From contig JBOGVZ010000052.1 of assembly GCA_050692985.1 (NCBI GenBank), forward strand, positions 1 through 24,932: 24,932 bases of DNA. Direction: 5' to 3'. Under the pieces are notes generated by a model, which was not told where the DNA came from, did no database searches, and saw only the letters and a list, made by a program, of their open reading frames with translations. A program made the position numbers and the translations under genes. Below are positions 5,782-13,937 of the stretch, piece by piece. Position 1 is the first letter of the stretch. Every line of letters begins with the position of its first letter. The DNA comes from JBOGVZ01 sp050692985 (GTDB lineage: Bacteria > Actinomycetota > UBA4738 > CALAEC01).

Positions 5782-8589
5782 CTATTCGGCGGCGCCGGAG
5801 AGCTCCAGGGCCTGCTCGATCAGGGCCCTGGCGGCCTCGATCTCCTCCTGGTAGGTGCCCAGGTCGCCGGCCTCCAGGGCCGCCTGGGCGGCCTCGAAGT
5901 GGGTCTGCGCCTCGGCCAGGAGCTCGGCCACGTCCGCCGGCGGCCCCACCGGCGGCTCTTCCGGCGGCGGCTCCTCGGGCGGTCCCTCCACCTCCTCGCC
6001 CAGCGACAGCGCCAGGGCCTCGCTGAGCGTGGCCGCGAACGAGACCTGCTCCCCGTTGACGATCGCCACCCGCTTCATCTCCGGGATGCTGGTCTCCTCC
6101 TGCGAGGAGCGGAGGTACAGCGGCTGGATGTACATGAACGAGTCCCCGATGGGGATGGCCAGCAGGTCGCCGTAGATCACCCGGGAGCCGAGCTGGTCGA
6201 ACAGGCTGATCTGCTGGGACACCACGGTGTCCTGGGAGATCAGGGCCGCCGCCTGGCCCGGGCCGGTGACGTTCACCCCGGGGAACTCGAAGCTGACCAT
6301 CTCCCCGTAGTCGACCGGGTCACCTGCCGCCGCCAGCCACGCCACCATGTTGGGGCGGTCGGCCGGGGTGAACGGGATGAACAGCACGAACCGCTCCTCG
6401 GTCTCCCCGGGAAGCGTCAGGATCACGTAGTAGGGGTCCAGCTCCGAGGGCTGCGCCTGGGGATCCCGGGCGACCTGCGGCACCGACCAGAAGTCCTCCT
6501 TCTGATAGAACTGGGTCGGGTCCGTGACGTGGTAGTTCGAGTACTGGTGCGCCTGCACCTTGAACAGGTCCTCGGGGTACCGGAAGTGCTCACGGAGGTC
6601 CGGCGGAGCCTCCGACAACGGCGTGAACAGGTCCGGGAACACCTGCTGCCACGCCAGGATGATGGGGTCCTCCTCATCGACGAGGTAGAAGGTGGTGGTC
6701 CCGTCGTACGCGTCCACGGCCACCTTCACGGAGTTCCGGATGTAGTTGGCGCTGCCCGCCAGACGCCCGCCGGTGAGGTCGCCCAGGTTCACCCGCTGTG
6801 AGTACGGGAACGAGTCGCTGACCGTGTAGGCGTCCCAGATCCACACGATCCGCCCGTCCACGATGGCCGCGTACGGGTCGCCGTCGTACTGGAGGAAGGG
6901 AGCGATCTTGGAGACCCTGCTGGGGAGGTCGGTGTTGATCAGCATCCTGCTGTCGGACTCGATCAGCCCCGAGATCAGCAGGTTCACGTCCCGGTAGCGC
7001 CAGGCGAAGGCCAGCTGGCGGAAGAACCCGCCGATCTCGATGCCGCCCTCCCCCTGGTAGCGGGTGGTCTGCTGCTGCTCGCCGGAGCCGACCGGGAAGT
7101 CGAGCTCGTCGGTGCCCGTCCCCACGATGACGTACGGCACGGCCGTGGCGTCCTGGAAGTACAGGCGAGGCTCCTCCAGCTCGGCAGCCAGGGGACCCGA
7201 CGGGGGGATGTCCCGGAGGATGAACGCCGGAGCCCCGGCGGGGGTCACCTGGTCGACGCGGCTGGCCGCCGCCCCGTACCCGTGCGTGTACACCAGGTGC
7301 TGGTTCTGCCAGGTCTGGCCGCCCCCGGGGATCCCCAGCTGGTCGATCTCGCGGGTGGTGAGCATGACCAGCCGCCGTTCGCCGTCGATCCCGTAGCGGT
7401 CCACGTCGACGTCGGTGAACTCGTAGTACGGCCGGATGCGCTGGAGCTGGCGGTAGGAGTCCCGGAGCGTGTCCGGGTTCCACAGCCGGATGTTGCTCAC
7501 CGTCGAGGTGGAGGCCTCGATCTCCTCGACGGTCACCTCCGTGGAGGCTTCGAACGTCTGCCGCGAGATGTCATCGATCCCGAAGCCCCTCCGGGTGAAG
7601 GCGATGTTCCGCTCGATGAACGCACGCTCCCGCTGGAGCTCCTGGGGCGCCACGCGGAACCGCTGGACGATGGCGGGGTAGATCGCCCCCACCACGATCG
7701 AGGCCAGGACCAGCAGGCCGATGGCCAGCACCGGGAGGGCCCATCCCCGGAGGCGGATGTTCACCAGGAAGAGGATGGCGCAGCCGATGGCGATGAACAG
7801 CAGCGCGGTGAGGGCCGGAAGCTGGGCGTTGACGTCGGTATACGAGGCGCCGGTCACGGTCCCCCGCGGCGAGAACAGCAGGTCGAACTGACCCAGGCGG
7901 TAGCCCCATGCCTGGGTGAGCACGACGAGTCCCAGCAGCACCGACAGGTGGGCCTTGACCTGCGGGGTGACCCGGTCCACCGCGGCGCGCATCCGGATCC
8001 CACCCCACAGGTAGTGGGCCGCCGCCACCGCGATGGTGATCACGATCAGCGAGGTGAACAACCAGGACTGCACGAACTTCTGGAACGGCAGCGATAGGAC
8101 GTAGAACGAGACGTCCCGGCCGAAGACGGGGTCGACGGTGTCGAACGAGACTTGCCCGGAGGCGCGCCACAGCTGGAAATTGGCCCACTGCGCGGCCACT
8201 CCCGCCGCGGCGAAGGCGGCGAACACCGCCGACACCGCGGGGAGCGCCCACCGCGCGTAGGGCTCGAACGCGGCCCGGTACCGCTCCACGGCCTCCTCCT
8301 CCGGGGAGAAGGCGCGGTACTGCGGCCGGATGGCCCGGACGATCAGGAGGTTGACGTACATCGCCGCGAAGAACGCCACGCCGAACACGAGCGCCAGCAG
8401 GAGCCGGGTCCAGAACCTGGTCCAGAACACGGAGGAGAAGTCGACCTCCCGGAACCACAGGATGTCGATGTAGAAGCCGGAGATGGCACCCAGCGCCACC
8501 GCGCCCACCACGACGCCGGCGATCACCCACAGCAGCCACCGGCGGCGGAGGCCGCGGCCGAAGTTGTTGGAACGGGCGACCTGACCCAC
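5782..8589 (-). CDS. UPF0182 family transmembrane protein
   Basis: A 935-aa protein typical in length and layout for UPF0182 (COG1615), an actinobacterial membrane family of unknown biochemical role. It has about seven transmembrane helices in the first ~310 residues (for example ~17-40, 60-85, 113-136, 168-195, 207-230, 260-310). A ~550-residue extracytoplasmic region follows, including the family-like segments GGGQTWQNQHLVYTHGYG and LLISGLIESDSRMLINTD. The C-terminus has an acidic/proline-rich linker (PPEEPPPEEPP), then a helical tail like the small C-terminal helical domain seen in homologues. The start is GTG. It is the last gene of the protease-kinase-lipoprotein operon, 44 bp after the lipoprotein stop, and has a possible promoter of its own. 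Conservation next to a PDZ protease suggests an envelope role, but none is proven. Confidence 0.95.
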   Translation of the reverse strand: MGQVARSNNFGRGLRRRWLLWVIAGVVVGAVALGAISGFYIDILWFREVDFSSVFWTRFWTRLLLALVFGVAFFAAMYVNLLIVRAIRPQYRAFSPEEEAVERYRAAFEPYARWALPAVSAVFAAFAAAGVAAQWANFQLWRASGQVSFDTVDPVFGRDVSFYVLSLPFQKFVQSWLFTSLIVITIAVAAAHYLWGGIRMRAAVDRVTPQVKAHLSVLLGLVVLTQAWGYRLGQFDLLFSPRGTVTGASYTDVNAQLPALTALLFIAIGCAILFLVNIRLRGWALPVLAIGLLVLASIVVGAIYPAIVQRFRVAPQELQRERAFIERNIAFTRRGFGIDDISRQTFEASTEVTVEEIEASTSTVSNIRLWNPDTLRDSYRQLQRIRPYYEFTDVDVDRYGIDGERRLVMLTTREIDQLGIPGGGQTWQNQHLVYTHGYGAAASRVDQVTPAGAPAFILRDIPPSGPLAAELEEPRLYFQDATAVPYVIVGTGTDELDFPVGSGEQQQTTRYQGEGGIEIGGFFRQLAFAWRYRDVNLLISGLIESDSRMLINTDLPSRVSKIAPFLQYDGDPYAAIVDGRIVWIWDAYTVSDSFPYSQRVNLGDLTGGRLAGSANYIRNSVKVAVDAYDGTTTFYLVDEEDPIILAWQQVFPDLFTPLSEAPPDLREHFRYPEDLFKVQAHQYSNYHVTDPTQFYQKEDFWSVPQVARDPQAQPSELDPYYVILTLPGETEERFVLFIPFTPADRPNMVAWLAAAGDPVDYGEMVSFEFPGVNVTGPGQAAALISQDTVVSQQISLFDQLGSRVIYGDLLAIPIGDSFMYIQPLYLRSSQEETSIPEMKRVAIVNGEQVSFAATLSEALALSLGEEVEGPPEEPPPEEPPVGPPADVAELLAEAQTHFEAAQAALEAGDLGTYQEEIEAARALIEQALELSGAAE

Positions 8590-8599
8590 GGTGAAGGCC

Positions 8600-8608
8600 A
8601 GCCTAGCA
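8600..8608 (-). promoter_or_regulatory. Possible internal extended -10 before the UPF0182 gene
   Basis: On the minus strand TGC-TAGGCT, an extended -10 (TGn followed by TAnnnT), lies 10 nt before the GTG start at 8589, predicting a leader of about 4 nt. No convincing -35 is visible. It could add transcription to read-through from the lipoprotein gene. Confidence 0.4.
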
Positions 8609-8633
8609 GAGGCCGGTCAGGCAGGGATCGGGC

Positions 8634-9782
8634 TTACAGCCCGGTGGTGCCCTTGAGGAGGCCCTCCACCACGCACTCCACGGTTCCCGAGCACGGGGGC
8701 GGGTCCGGGTCCTCCTTGGGATCCTCCTTCGGCTTGTCCCCGGGATCGTTCGGATCGCCCCCGGGGCTCGGCTCTCCCGATCCTCCCGGCGTGGTGGGGC
8801 TGGTCGTGGGACCGGAGCCGGGGGTGGTGGGGGAGATCGATGACGGCGTGTCGGCCGGAGACAGCGCCCGGGCGATCACGCCGGTCAGCGTGGCCAGGGC
8901 GTTGAGCAGGCTGGCCCCGAGCAGCTGCCACTCGGCCACCACGACGATCCACTGGGCGCCCTCGCCCCTGAGCTGGAGGATGCTCTCCAGGGCGGCGACC
9001 GGCGACGACCCGTGGAGCTTGGCCGCACGGAGGGCCATCTGGCCGGCCACCACGATCTCCGCGTAGGTGGCCGGATCGGCTCCCCGAAGCAGCTCCTGGA
9101 GGGCCGAGCGGGAGAAGTCACCGCGGAGGACCTGGGCCACCGCTTCCCGTCCCTGCGCGGTCCGAAGCTGGCCGGCCAGGCCCCGCTCCAGCCGCTGGAT
9201 GCCCAGGCCGACGTCGATGGCCGAACCCAGGAGGCGGGCGTCCCACGGATCGTTGGGACGCACGGTCAGCGGACGGGGACCGCGGGGGACGATGTCCCCG
9301 GCCACCACCTCCAGCTCGCGGAGGGCGGGCACCTCGGCGCCCGCATCCACGACCGTGGCGGCGCCCCGGTACACCCCCACCGACGTGTTGTAGTCCCCGC
9401 TCAGGCGGAACACGGCGTCCCGGGCCTCCACCATGTCCTCCCTGGCCCGGACCACCAGGCCCTCGCCCGCCGTGACCAGGGCGCTGCCGGAGACGAGGTG
9501 GGGAACCCCTCCTTCACCCATGCGGAGCCTGGACCCGGGAGCCAGCTCGACGCCCTGGTCGCCGGGGAGGGCGATCCTGGCTCGGCCGTCGTCGGTCAGG
9601 ACCTCGTCCCCGAGGCTGAGGGCCATCTCGCCGTCGACCGTGACCGTGTCGCCGCCCCGGAGGAGCTGCACCACGCCTCCCAGCGCCACGAGCTCGCCGA
9701 CCGCCCCGCCCCCTCCGGCCGAGCGGGAGCAGGCGCCCGCCAGCAGCGCCAGCATCACCACGAGTCCCACGCTTCGCTTCAT
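8634..9782 (-). CDS. FecR-like domain lipoprotein
   Basis: A 382-aa exported lipoprotein. The signal peptide is short (MKR, then a hydrophobic stretch) and ends in a clear lipobox LAGAC with C18 as the lipidated residue. Residues ~28-170 read as a FecR-like beta domain: VGELVALGGVVQLLRGG, then GDEVLTDDGRARIAL and ELAPGSRLRM, a pattern also found in periplasmic sensor and adhesin-associated proteins. A helical region follows to ~300 (including LRGDFSRSALQELLRG), then a Thr/Pro/Ser-rich and Lys/Asp/Pro-rich low-complexity tail. The tail holds two Cys (CSGTVEC) that could form a disulphide. Its ATG overlaps the kinase stop as ATGA, so it is translationally coupled. Being exported and co-translated, it may be a ligand or modulator of the kinase sensor domain, which is inference. 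Confidence 0.8.
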   Translation of the reverse strand: MKRSVGLVVMLALLAGACSRSAGGGGAVGELVALGGVVQLLRGGDTVTVDGEMALSLGDEVLTDDGRARIALPGDQGVELAPGSRLRMGEGGVPHLVSGSALVTAGEGLVVRAREDMVEARDAVFRLSGDYNTSVGVYRGAATVVDAGAEVPALRELEVVAGDIVPRGPRPLTVRPNDPWDARLLGSAIDVGLGIQRLERGLAGQLRTAQGREAVAQVLRGDFSRSALQELLRGADPATYAEIVVAGQMALRAAKLHGSSPVAALESILQLRGEGAQWIVVVAEWQLLGASLLNALATLTGVIARALSPADTPSSISPTTPGSGPTTSPTTPGGSGEPSPGGDPNDPGDKPKEDPKEDPDPPPCSGTVECVVEGLLKGTTGL

Positions 9783-12487
9783 CGCGTTCTCTTTCCCCTG
9801 CTATCGGCAGCGGGGATGGTGAAGCTGAACGCGCTGCCCTTGCCCGGCTCGCTCACCGCTGAGATCGTCCCCCCGTGCGCCTCCACCACCCGTTTCACGA
9901 ACGCGAGACCGAGGCCCAGGCCACCGAACGCGCGCGTATCGGAGGCGTCGACCTGGCGAAAGTCCTGGAAGATGCGGGCGATATCCTCCGGCTCGATGCC
10001 GATGCCCTGGTCCCTCACATCCACGCGTAGCATACGCCCTTGCCGTCCGGAGCGACGAGCAACCTCTTCCTGGGACACGGCCACCACGACCTTTCCCCCA
10101 CCCGGCGAGTACTTGACGGCGTTGTCGATGAGCTCGTCGAGGATCCGGCTGACCAGGGGCACGTCCACCATGGCCGGTGGGAGGCCGCGGCCGATCCGGG
10201 TCACGATCCGGTGCCGAGTGCTCCTCTCCCTCCAGGCCTCGACGGCCCGGGTGACGATCGGCCGGATCGGAGTGCTCTCCATCGTCACCGCCATCCGCCC
10301 CGCCTCGATGGCGGAGAAGTCCACCAGCATGGCCACGATCCGCTCCAGGCGGCGGGCAGACTCCAGGATCCCCCCGGCGAACTCCCGGGCCTTGCGATTA
10401 GGGACCTGGCGACGGTGGAGGATCTCCGAGTAGCCGATGATCGGGGTCAGCGGGGTGCGGAGCTCGTGGGACACGTTCGACAGGAACTCACTCTTCATCC
10501 GCTCGACCTCGTGCTCCCGACTCATGTCCCTGAGGACGTACACGCGGCCCAGCGGCTCGCCGGCGCCGTCCATCAACGGAGAGGAGGAGATGGCCACCGG
10601 AACGTCCTCGCCGTCCGGGCGGCGAACGAACGCGGTGCCGGTGGGCACGGCCCGCCTTCCACCCACCGGCCGTCCGGCCGAGTCGCGCACGTGGAGGACG
10701 TCCTTGAGCGGCTTGCCGACCACCCGGCTGCGTGGAAGCCCGACCAGGGTCCCGGCGGCCGGGTTGTAGGTGACGACCCGGCCGACGTCGTTCACGGCGA
10801 TCAGGCCGTCGCCCATCGAGTTCACCACGGTCTCCAGCCGGGCCCGGAGGCGGGTCTGCTCCGCGGCCGCTTCCCGCAGCTCCGTCGTCATCCCCGACAC
10901 GGACTCGGTCATCCGGTTGAACGCGTGGGCCAGATCGGCCACCTCGTCCTCGCCCCGGGCCTCGGCCCGGGCGTCGAGCTCGCCCGCCCGGACCCGACGA
11001 GCGGCGTAGGTCAGGGCCACCAGGGGCCGGGTGATGCGCCGGGCGGCGAAGGCGGCGGCCACCACGGCCAGGGCCACCACGGCCAGGGTCAGGAGGAACA
11101 GCACCTGGGTGACCTCTCGCTGGGTGGCGGCCAGGACCGTGGTGGGCTCGGCCACCACCAGGAGGCCCACATCGCTCCCGTTCGAGCGCCGGAGCGGTGC
11201 CAGCGCGGCGAAGTGCTGGACGCCTCCGATCTCCAGGATCCGGCCCTCGGCCCCTCCTCCCTCCAGGAACCGCCGGAACGTCGCCGTCAGCACCTCGGGG
11301 GCGATCGGCTGCTCGCCCTCCGGCCCCGGCGGCTCCCCGGCCCGGGCCACCGGGATCGGGGAGCGGCCCCGGAAACCCAGGTAGGCGATGGCCCTGGCCT
11401 GCTCCCCGGTGACCGCCAGCCGCTCCAGGAACTCCGACGTGAGCAGGCTTCCGGCGATCCCCACCCCCACGACGCGGCCACGCTCGTCCGTCACGCCGAA
11501 GGCGGCGACCAGCGCCAGCGACCGGGAGGCCTGGAGATCGTCGAGCGAGGTCTTCACCCCTCCGGTCCGCAGGGCCGAGCTCACCACCTGACCGCCCACC
11601 AGCTCCAACGCGGTCTCTTCGTCGAGCCCGTCCAGGCCCAGCAACTGCCGGTCCCGGTCGATGAACATCAGGAAGCCGAGCTGGGAGAACAGGCTGCTGT
11701 GAAGGTTGGACACTCCGGGGACCGGGTCGCCCCGGCGGAGGTGCCCCTCGAAGATCCCGGAGATCGCCACCAGGGTGTTCGAGCTCGTGCCGGCGAGCTG
11801 ATCCACCTGGACGTTGGCCTCCTGGGCCTGGCTCCGCAGGCGCGACAGGGTCTGGGACCGCAGGTTCCGGTCGACCACGGTGCTGACCGCCGAGGCCACC
11901 ACCAGGATCACCGCCACCAGCAGGGCAGAGAACCCCACCATGAACCGGAAGCGGACGCTCTGGCGGGTCAGCGCCACCACGAACCTGGCGATGGCCAGGT
12001 ACCCGGCCACGCGGAGCCCGTGCGAGGCGGCCAGGTCCCAGTCGCGACCGACGGCCAGCGCCGCGTCCGAGGCACCCAGCAGGACCAGGCCCACCCCAAG
12101 CCACGACCCGCTCCGCTGGTGACGGCGCCGCCACCCCGCCACGGCGCCGGCAAGCGCGGCCAGGGCGGCGGGAGGGACCAGGCCGGCCGGGACCGCGACG
12201 ACGGCGGGCACGCCCTCCCGCCGACCCAACGGGAGCAGGGACGCTCCCAGGACCAGGGCGAACCCGGCGGTCCGCATCAGGACGGCCGAGGAGTCGGCAT
12301 CCACGGCGAACCCGGCGCCGTGGTACGCCTCCGCCGCGGCCAGGGTCAGGAATCCCGCGGCCCCCAACCACCGGACCACCCCACCCCGGCCCCGCTCGCG
12401 GGCCAGCGCCAGCGCCGCTCCCAGGGAGATGAGCAGCGCGAACAGGTGGGCGGCGAACAAGAGGGGGCCGGTCATGGCGGAGCTCAT
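9779..12487 (-). CDS. Membrane histidine kinase with 7TM-like, extracellular sensor, HAMP and PAS domains
   Basis: A 902-aa sensor kinase. The order is: hydrophobic N-terminal module of several helices (~5-175); a further helix at ~181-204; a Cache-like extracytoplasmic sensor (~205-460); a transmembrane helix (~462-482); HAMP (~483-535); PAS (~550-650); HisKA with the phospho-acceptor H674 in FLSNVSHELRTPL; and HATPase with N box ELIDNAVKYSP (785-795), G1 DQGIG (826-830) and G2 GGLGLG (855-860). All catalytic motifs are intact. The start is fixed by ATGA overlap with the protease stop; an in-frame ATG lies four codons downstream. A much longer in-frame extension upstream is a shadow of the protease gene. 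No response regulator gene is in the window, so the partner is encoded elsewhere. It probably senses envelope conditions linked to the neighbouring protease and FecR lipoprotein. Confidence 0.93.
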   Translation of the reverse strand: MSSAMTGPLLFAAHLFALLISLGAALALARERGRGGVVRWLGAAGFLTLAAAEAYHGAGFAVDADSSAVLMRTAGFALVLGASLLPLGRREGVPAVVAVPAGLVPPAALAALAGAVAGWRRRHQRSGSWLGVGLVLLGASDAALAVGRDWDLAASHGLRVAGYLAIARFVVALTRQSVRFRFMVGFSALLVAVILVVASAVSTVVDRNLRSQTLSRLRSQAQEANVQVDQLAGTSSNTLVAISGIFEGHLRRGDPVPGVSNLHSSLFSQLGFLMFIDRDRQLLGLDGLDEETALELVGGQVVSSALRTGGVKTSLDDLQASRSLALVAAFGVTDERGRVVGVGIAGSLLTSEFLERLAVTGEQARAIAYLGFRGRSPIPVARAGEPPGPEGEQPIAPEVLTATFRRFLEGGGAEGRILEIGGVQHFAALAPLRRSNGSDVGLLVVAEPTTVLAATQREVTQVLFLLTLAVVALAVVAAAFAARRITRPLVALTYAARRVRAGELDARAEARGEDEVADLAHAFNRMTESVSGMTTELREAAAEQTRLRARLETVVNSMGDGLIAVNDVGRVVTYNPAAGTLVGLPRSRVVGKPLKDVLHVRDSAGRPVGGRRAVPTGTAFVRRPDGEDVPVAISSSPLMDGAGEPLGRVYVLRDMSREHEVERMKSEFLSNVSHELRTPLTPIIGYSEILHRRQVPNRKAREFAGGILESARRLERIVAMLVDFSAIEAGRMAVTMESTPIRPIVTRAVEAWRERSTRHRIVTRIGRGLPPAMVDVPLVSRILDELIDNAVKYSPGGGKVVVAVSQEEVARRSGRQGRMLRVDVRDQGIGIEPEDIARIFQDFRQVDASDTRAFGGLGLGLAFVKRVVEAHGGTISAVSEPGKGSAFSFTIPAADSRGKRTR

Positions 12488-13557
12488 CCCTGATTTCGAT
12501 TGTGATCGTTCCGGGAGGAAATTTCTCGCTCCAGGAACCCGACCGCTTCGTCCAGCGTGGCCACCGGGACCAGGAGGATGCCCTCGTCCGCCCCGCGGGC
12601 CTCCTCGAGGTTGTCGCGCGGAAGGAGGAACACCCGGGCCCCCGCGTCTGCCGCCGCCCGGATCTTCAGGCGGATCCCACCGATCCCGTGGACCCCTCCC
12701 TCGAGGTCGAGCTCGCCCGTGCCGGCGATCGTGCGACCGCCGGTGAGGTCCCCGGGCGTGAGGAGGTCGACCAGGCCCAACGCCCACATCAGCCCGGCCG
12801 ACGGACCCCCGATCTGGCCGCTGGCGATGAGCACGTGGAACGGGAAGTTGGCCACGGGGACGATCCCGATGATGGGATCCTCCTCGCCCGGGAACCGGGC
12901 CGGCCGGATCTCGACCCGGCGACGCTCCCCTCCCTCCACGGGCATCACGGCCAGCCGCAGGCTCCGCTCGGTTCCGGCGGCCCGGATCAGGGACCGCAGG
13001 TGCTCGGGGTCGCGGACCGCCCGGCCGTCTGCCGCCAGGATGAGGTCCCCGGCGAACAGCTTCGTGGCGGCCGGCGTCTGCGCGAACACCGCCTGCACCA
13101 GGACGCCTCGACCCCGGTCCCGGGGGTAGTCGGTGACCCGGCGGAGGGCCGCCGCCACGGCGGCGATCTTGCTCGAGTCCATCTGGGAGAGCGAGAGCTG
13201 CTCCAACTCCCGGTCCGTGCGACCGGGCGGCACGATGTCCCGCTCGGGGACCAGGGTGGCCGCCGGGTCGAGCCACGCTCCGATCGCGTACACGGCCGAG
13301 ACCCTGCCGATGTTCACGGTCGTCAGCAGGAGCCGGCCCTCGGTCCGGTACGTCGGGGCGCCGTCCACGTCGATCCGGGGCAGGACGTCTCGGGACGGCC
13401 CCGGCGCCTCCACGAACAGCGGGAGGGGTACCAGGTACAGGCACAGCAGGAGGACGGCCACGGGGGCCGAAGCCAGCAGCGCCCGCCACCGGCCGTGGGA
13501 GGAGGGTGGTTCGGGGACACCGCCGGTGGGGAAAGGTTCACCGGGCCCGGCTCGCAT
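12484..13557 (-). CDS. Membrane-anchored PDZ/Lon-like serine protease (YlbL type)
   Basis: A 357-aa protein with one N-terminal transmembrane anchor (~27-48), an extracytoplasmic linker, a PDZ domain (~150-220, VFAQTPAATKLFAGDLILAADG) and a C-terminal Lon-type S16 domain (~225-345). The Ser-Lys dyad is visible: S253 in GGPSAGLMWALGL and K298 in GIGGIRLKIRAA, 45 residues apart as expected for Lon proteases. There is no ATPase domain, so this is the ATP-independent YlbL-like branch acting outside the membrane. The very similar layout of M. tuberculosis Rv3194c, next to UPF0182, supports the assignment. It is the first gene of the envelope operon and is divergent from the 13590 gene with only 32 bp between the starts. 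Transcription likely begins from TAAAGT at 13574-13569, giving a leader of about 5 nt. Confidence 0.93.
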   Translation of the reverse strand: MRAGPGEPFPTGGVPEPPSSHGRWRALLASAPVAVLLLCLYLVPLPLFVEAPGPSRDVLPRIDVDGAPTYRTEGRLLLTTVNIGRVSAVYAIGAWLDPAATLVPERDIVPPGRTDRELEQLSLSQMDSSKIAAVAAALRRVTDYPRDRGRGVLVQAVFAQTPAATKLFAGDLILAADGRAVRDPEHLRSLIRAAGTERSLRLAVMPVEGGERRRVEIRPARFPGEEDPIIGIVPVANFPFHVLIASGQIGGPSAGLMWALGLVDLLTPGDLTGGRTIAGTGELDLEGGVHGIGGIRLKIRAAADAGARVFLLPRDNLEEARGADEGILLVPVATLDEAVGFLEREISSRNDHNRNQG

Positions 13558-13568
13558 TTCGTCGGGTC

Positions 13569-13578
13569 ACTTTACACT
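13569..13578. promoter_or_regulatory. Overlapping divergent -10 elements, protease operon and small membrane protein
   Basis: Within the 32-bp gap, the plus strand reads TACACT (13573-13578), 11 nt before the ATG at 13590. The minus strand reads TAAAGT (13574-13569), 11 nt before the ATG at 13557. The hexamers share two bases and predict leaders of about 5 nt in each direction. Neither has a recognisable -35. Confidence 0.5.
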
Positions 13579-13589
13579 CGGGGCAGGCG

Positions 13590-13937
13590 ATGGAGACGGT
13601 GATCATCCTCCTGGTCGCCGCCGCGCTGTCGGCGGCGGTGGTGTGGTGGGCCTCGACGCCACCGACGGCCCGCCGTCCCGACCGGCCGGCCAAGCCACGC
13701 CCGCTCACGCTTCGGGAATCCTTCCAGCCGACCGGGCCCGACCGACCGGTCGAGACGGCCGCCGAGGAGGCGTTCATCCTTCAGCCGCAGGCCATCCCCG
13801 ACGAGCGCCCCCCGCGCCTGCTGTCGGTCCTGCGGATCGTGGTGACGATCACCTTCGTGGCCCTGCTGGGGGTCGGCGCCTTGACGGCGCTGGGGCTGCT
13901 GGTGAAGCTTCAGATCGACAAGTACCTGGGCTCCTAG
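13590..13937 (+). CDS. Small two-helix membrane protein, unknown function
   Basis: A 115-aa protein with an N-terminal transmembrane helix (METVIILLVAAALSAAVVWWA, residues ~3-21). A proline/arginine-rich polar stretch of ~55 residues follows, then a second helix (~82-105) near the C-terminus. I recognise no family. The ATG was chosen because the frame upstream is a shadow of the protease gene and hydrophobic sequence begins straight after it. GGGGCAGG lies close upstream, and a -10 lies 11 nt upstream. It is divergent from the protease operon and shares its promoter region, so co-regulation with envelope genes is plausible. Its stop overlaps that of the convergent DUF1028 gene in a CTAG palindrome. 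Confidence 0.7.
   Translation: METVIILLVAAALSAAVVWWASTPPTARRPDRPAKPRPLTLRESFQPTGPDRPVETAAEEAFILQPQAIPDERPPRLLSVLRIVVTITFVALLGVGALTALGLLVKLQIDKYLGS

Noticed and set aside
10040..12493. An 817-codon plus-strand open frame opposite the kinase gene.
   Set aside because: It is antisense to intact kinase domains and its product is biased in His/Gly/Arg with no domain; a shadow frame.
12488..13489. In-frame extension of the histidine kinase that would make it 1236 aa.
   Set aside because: The extra 334 residues are low-complexity Gly/Pro/Arg sequence and overlap the clearly coding protease gene on the same strand in another frame; the ATGA junction gives the real start.
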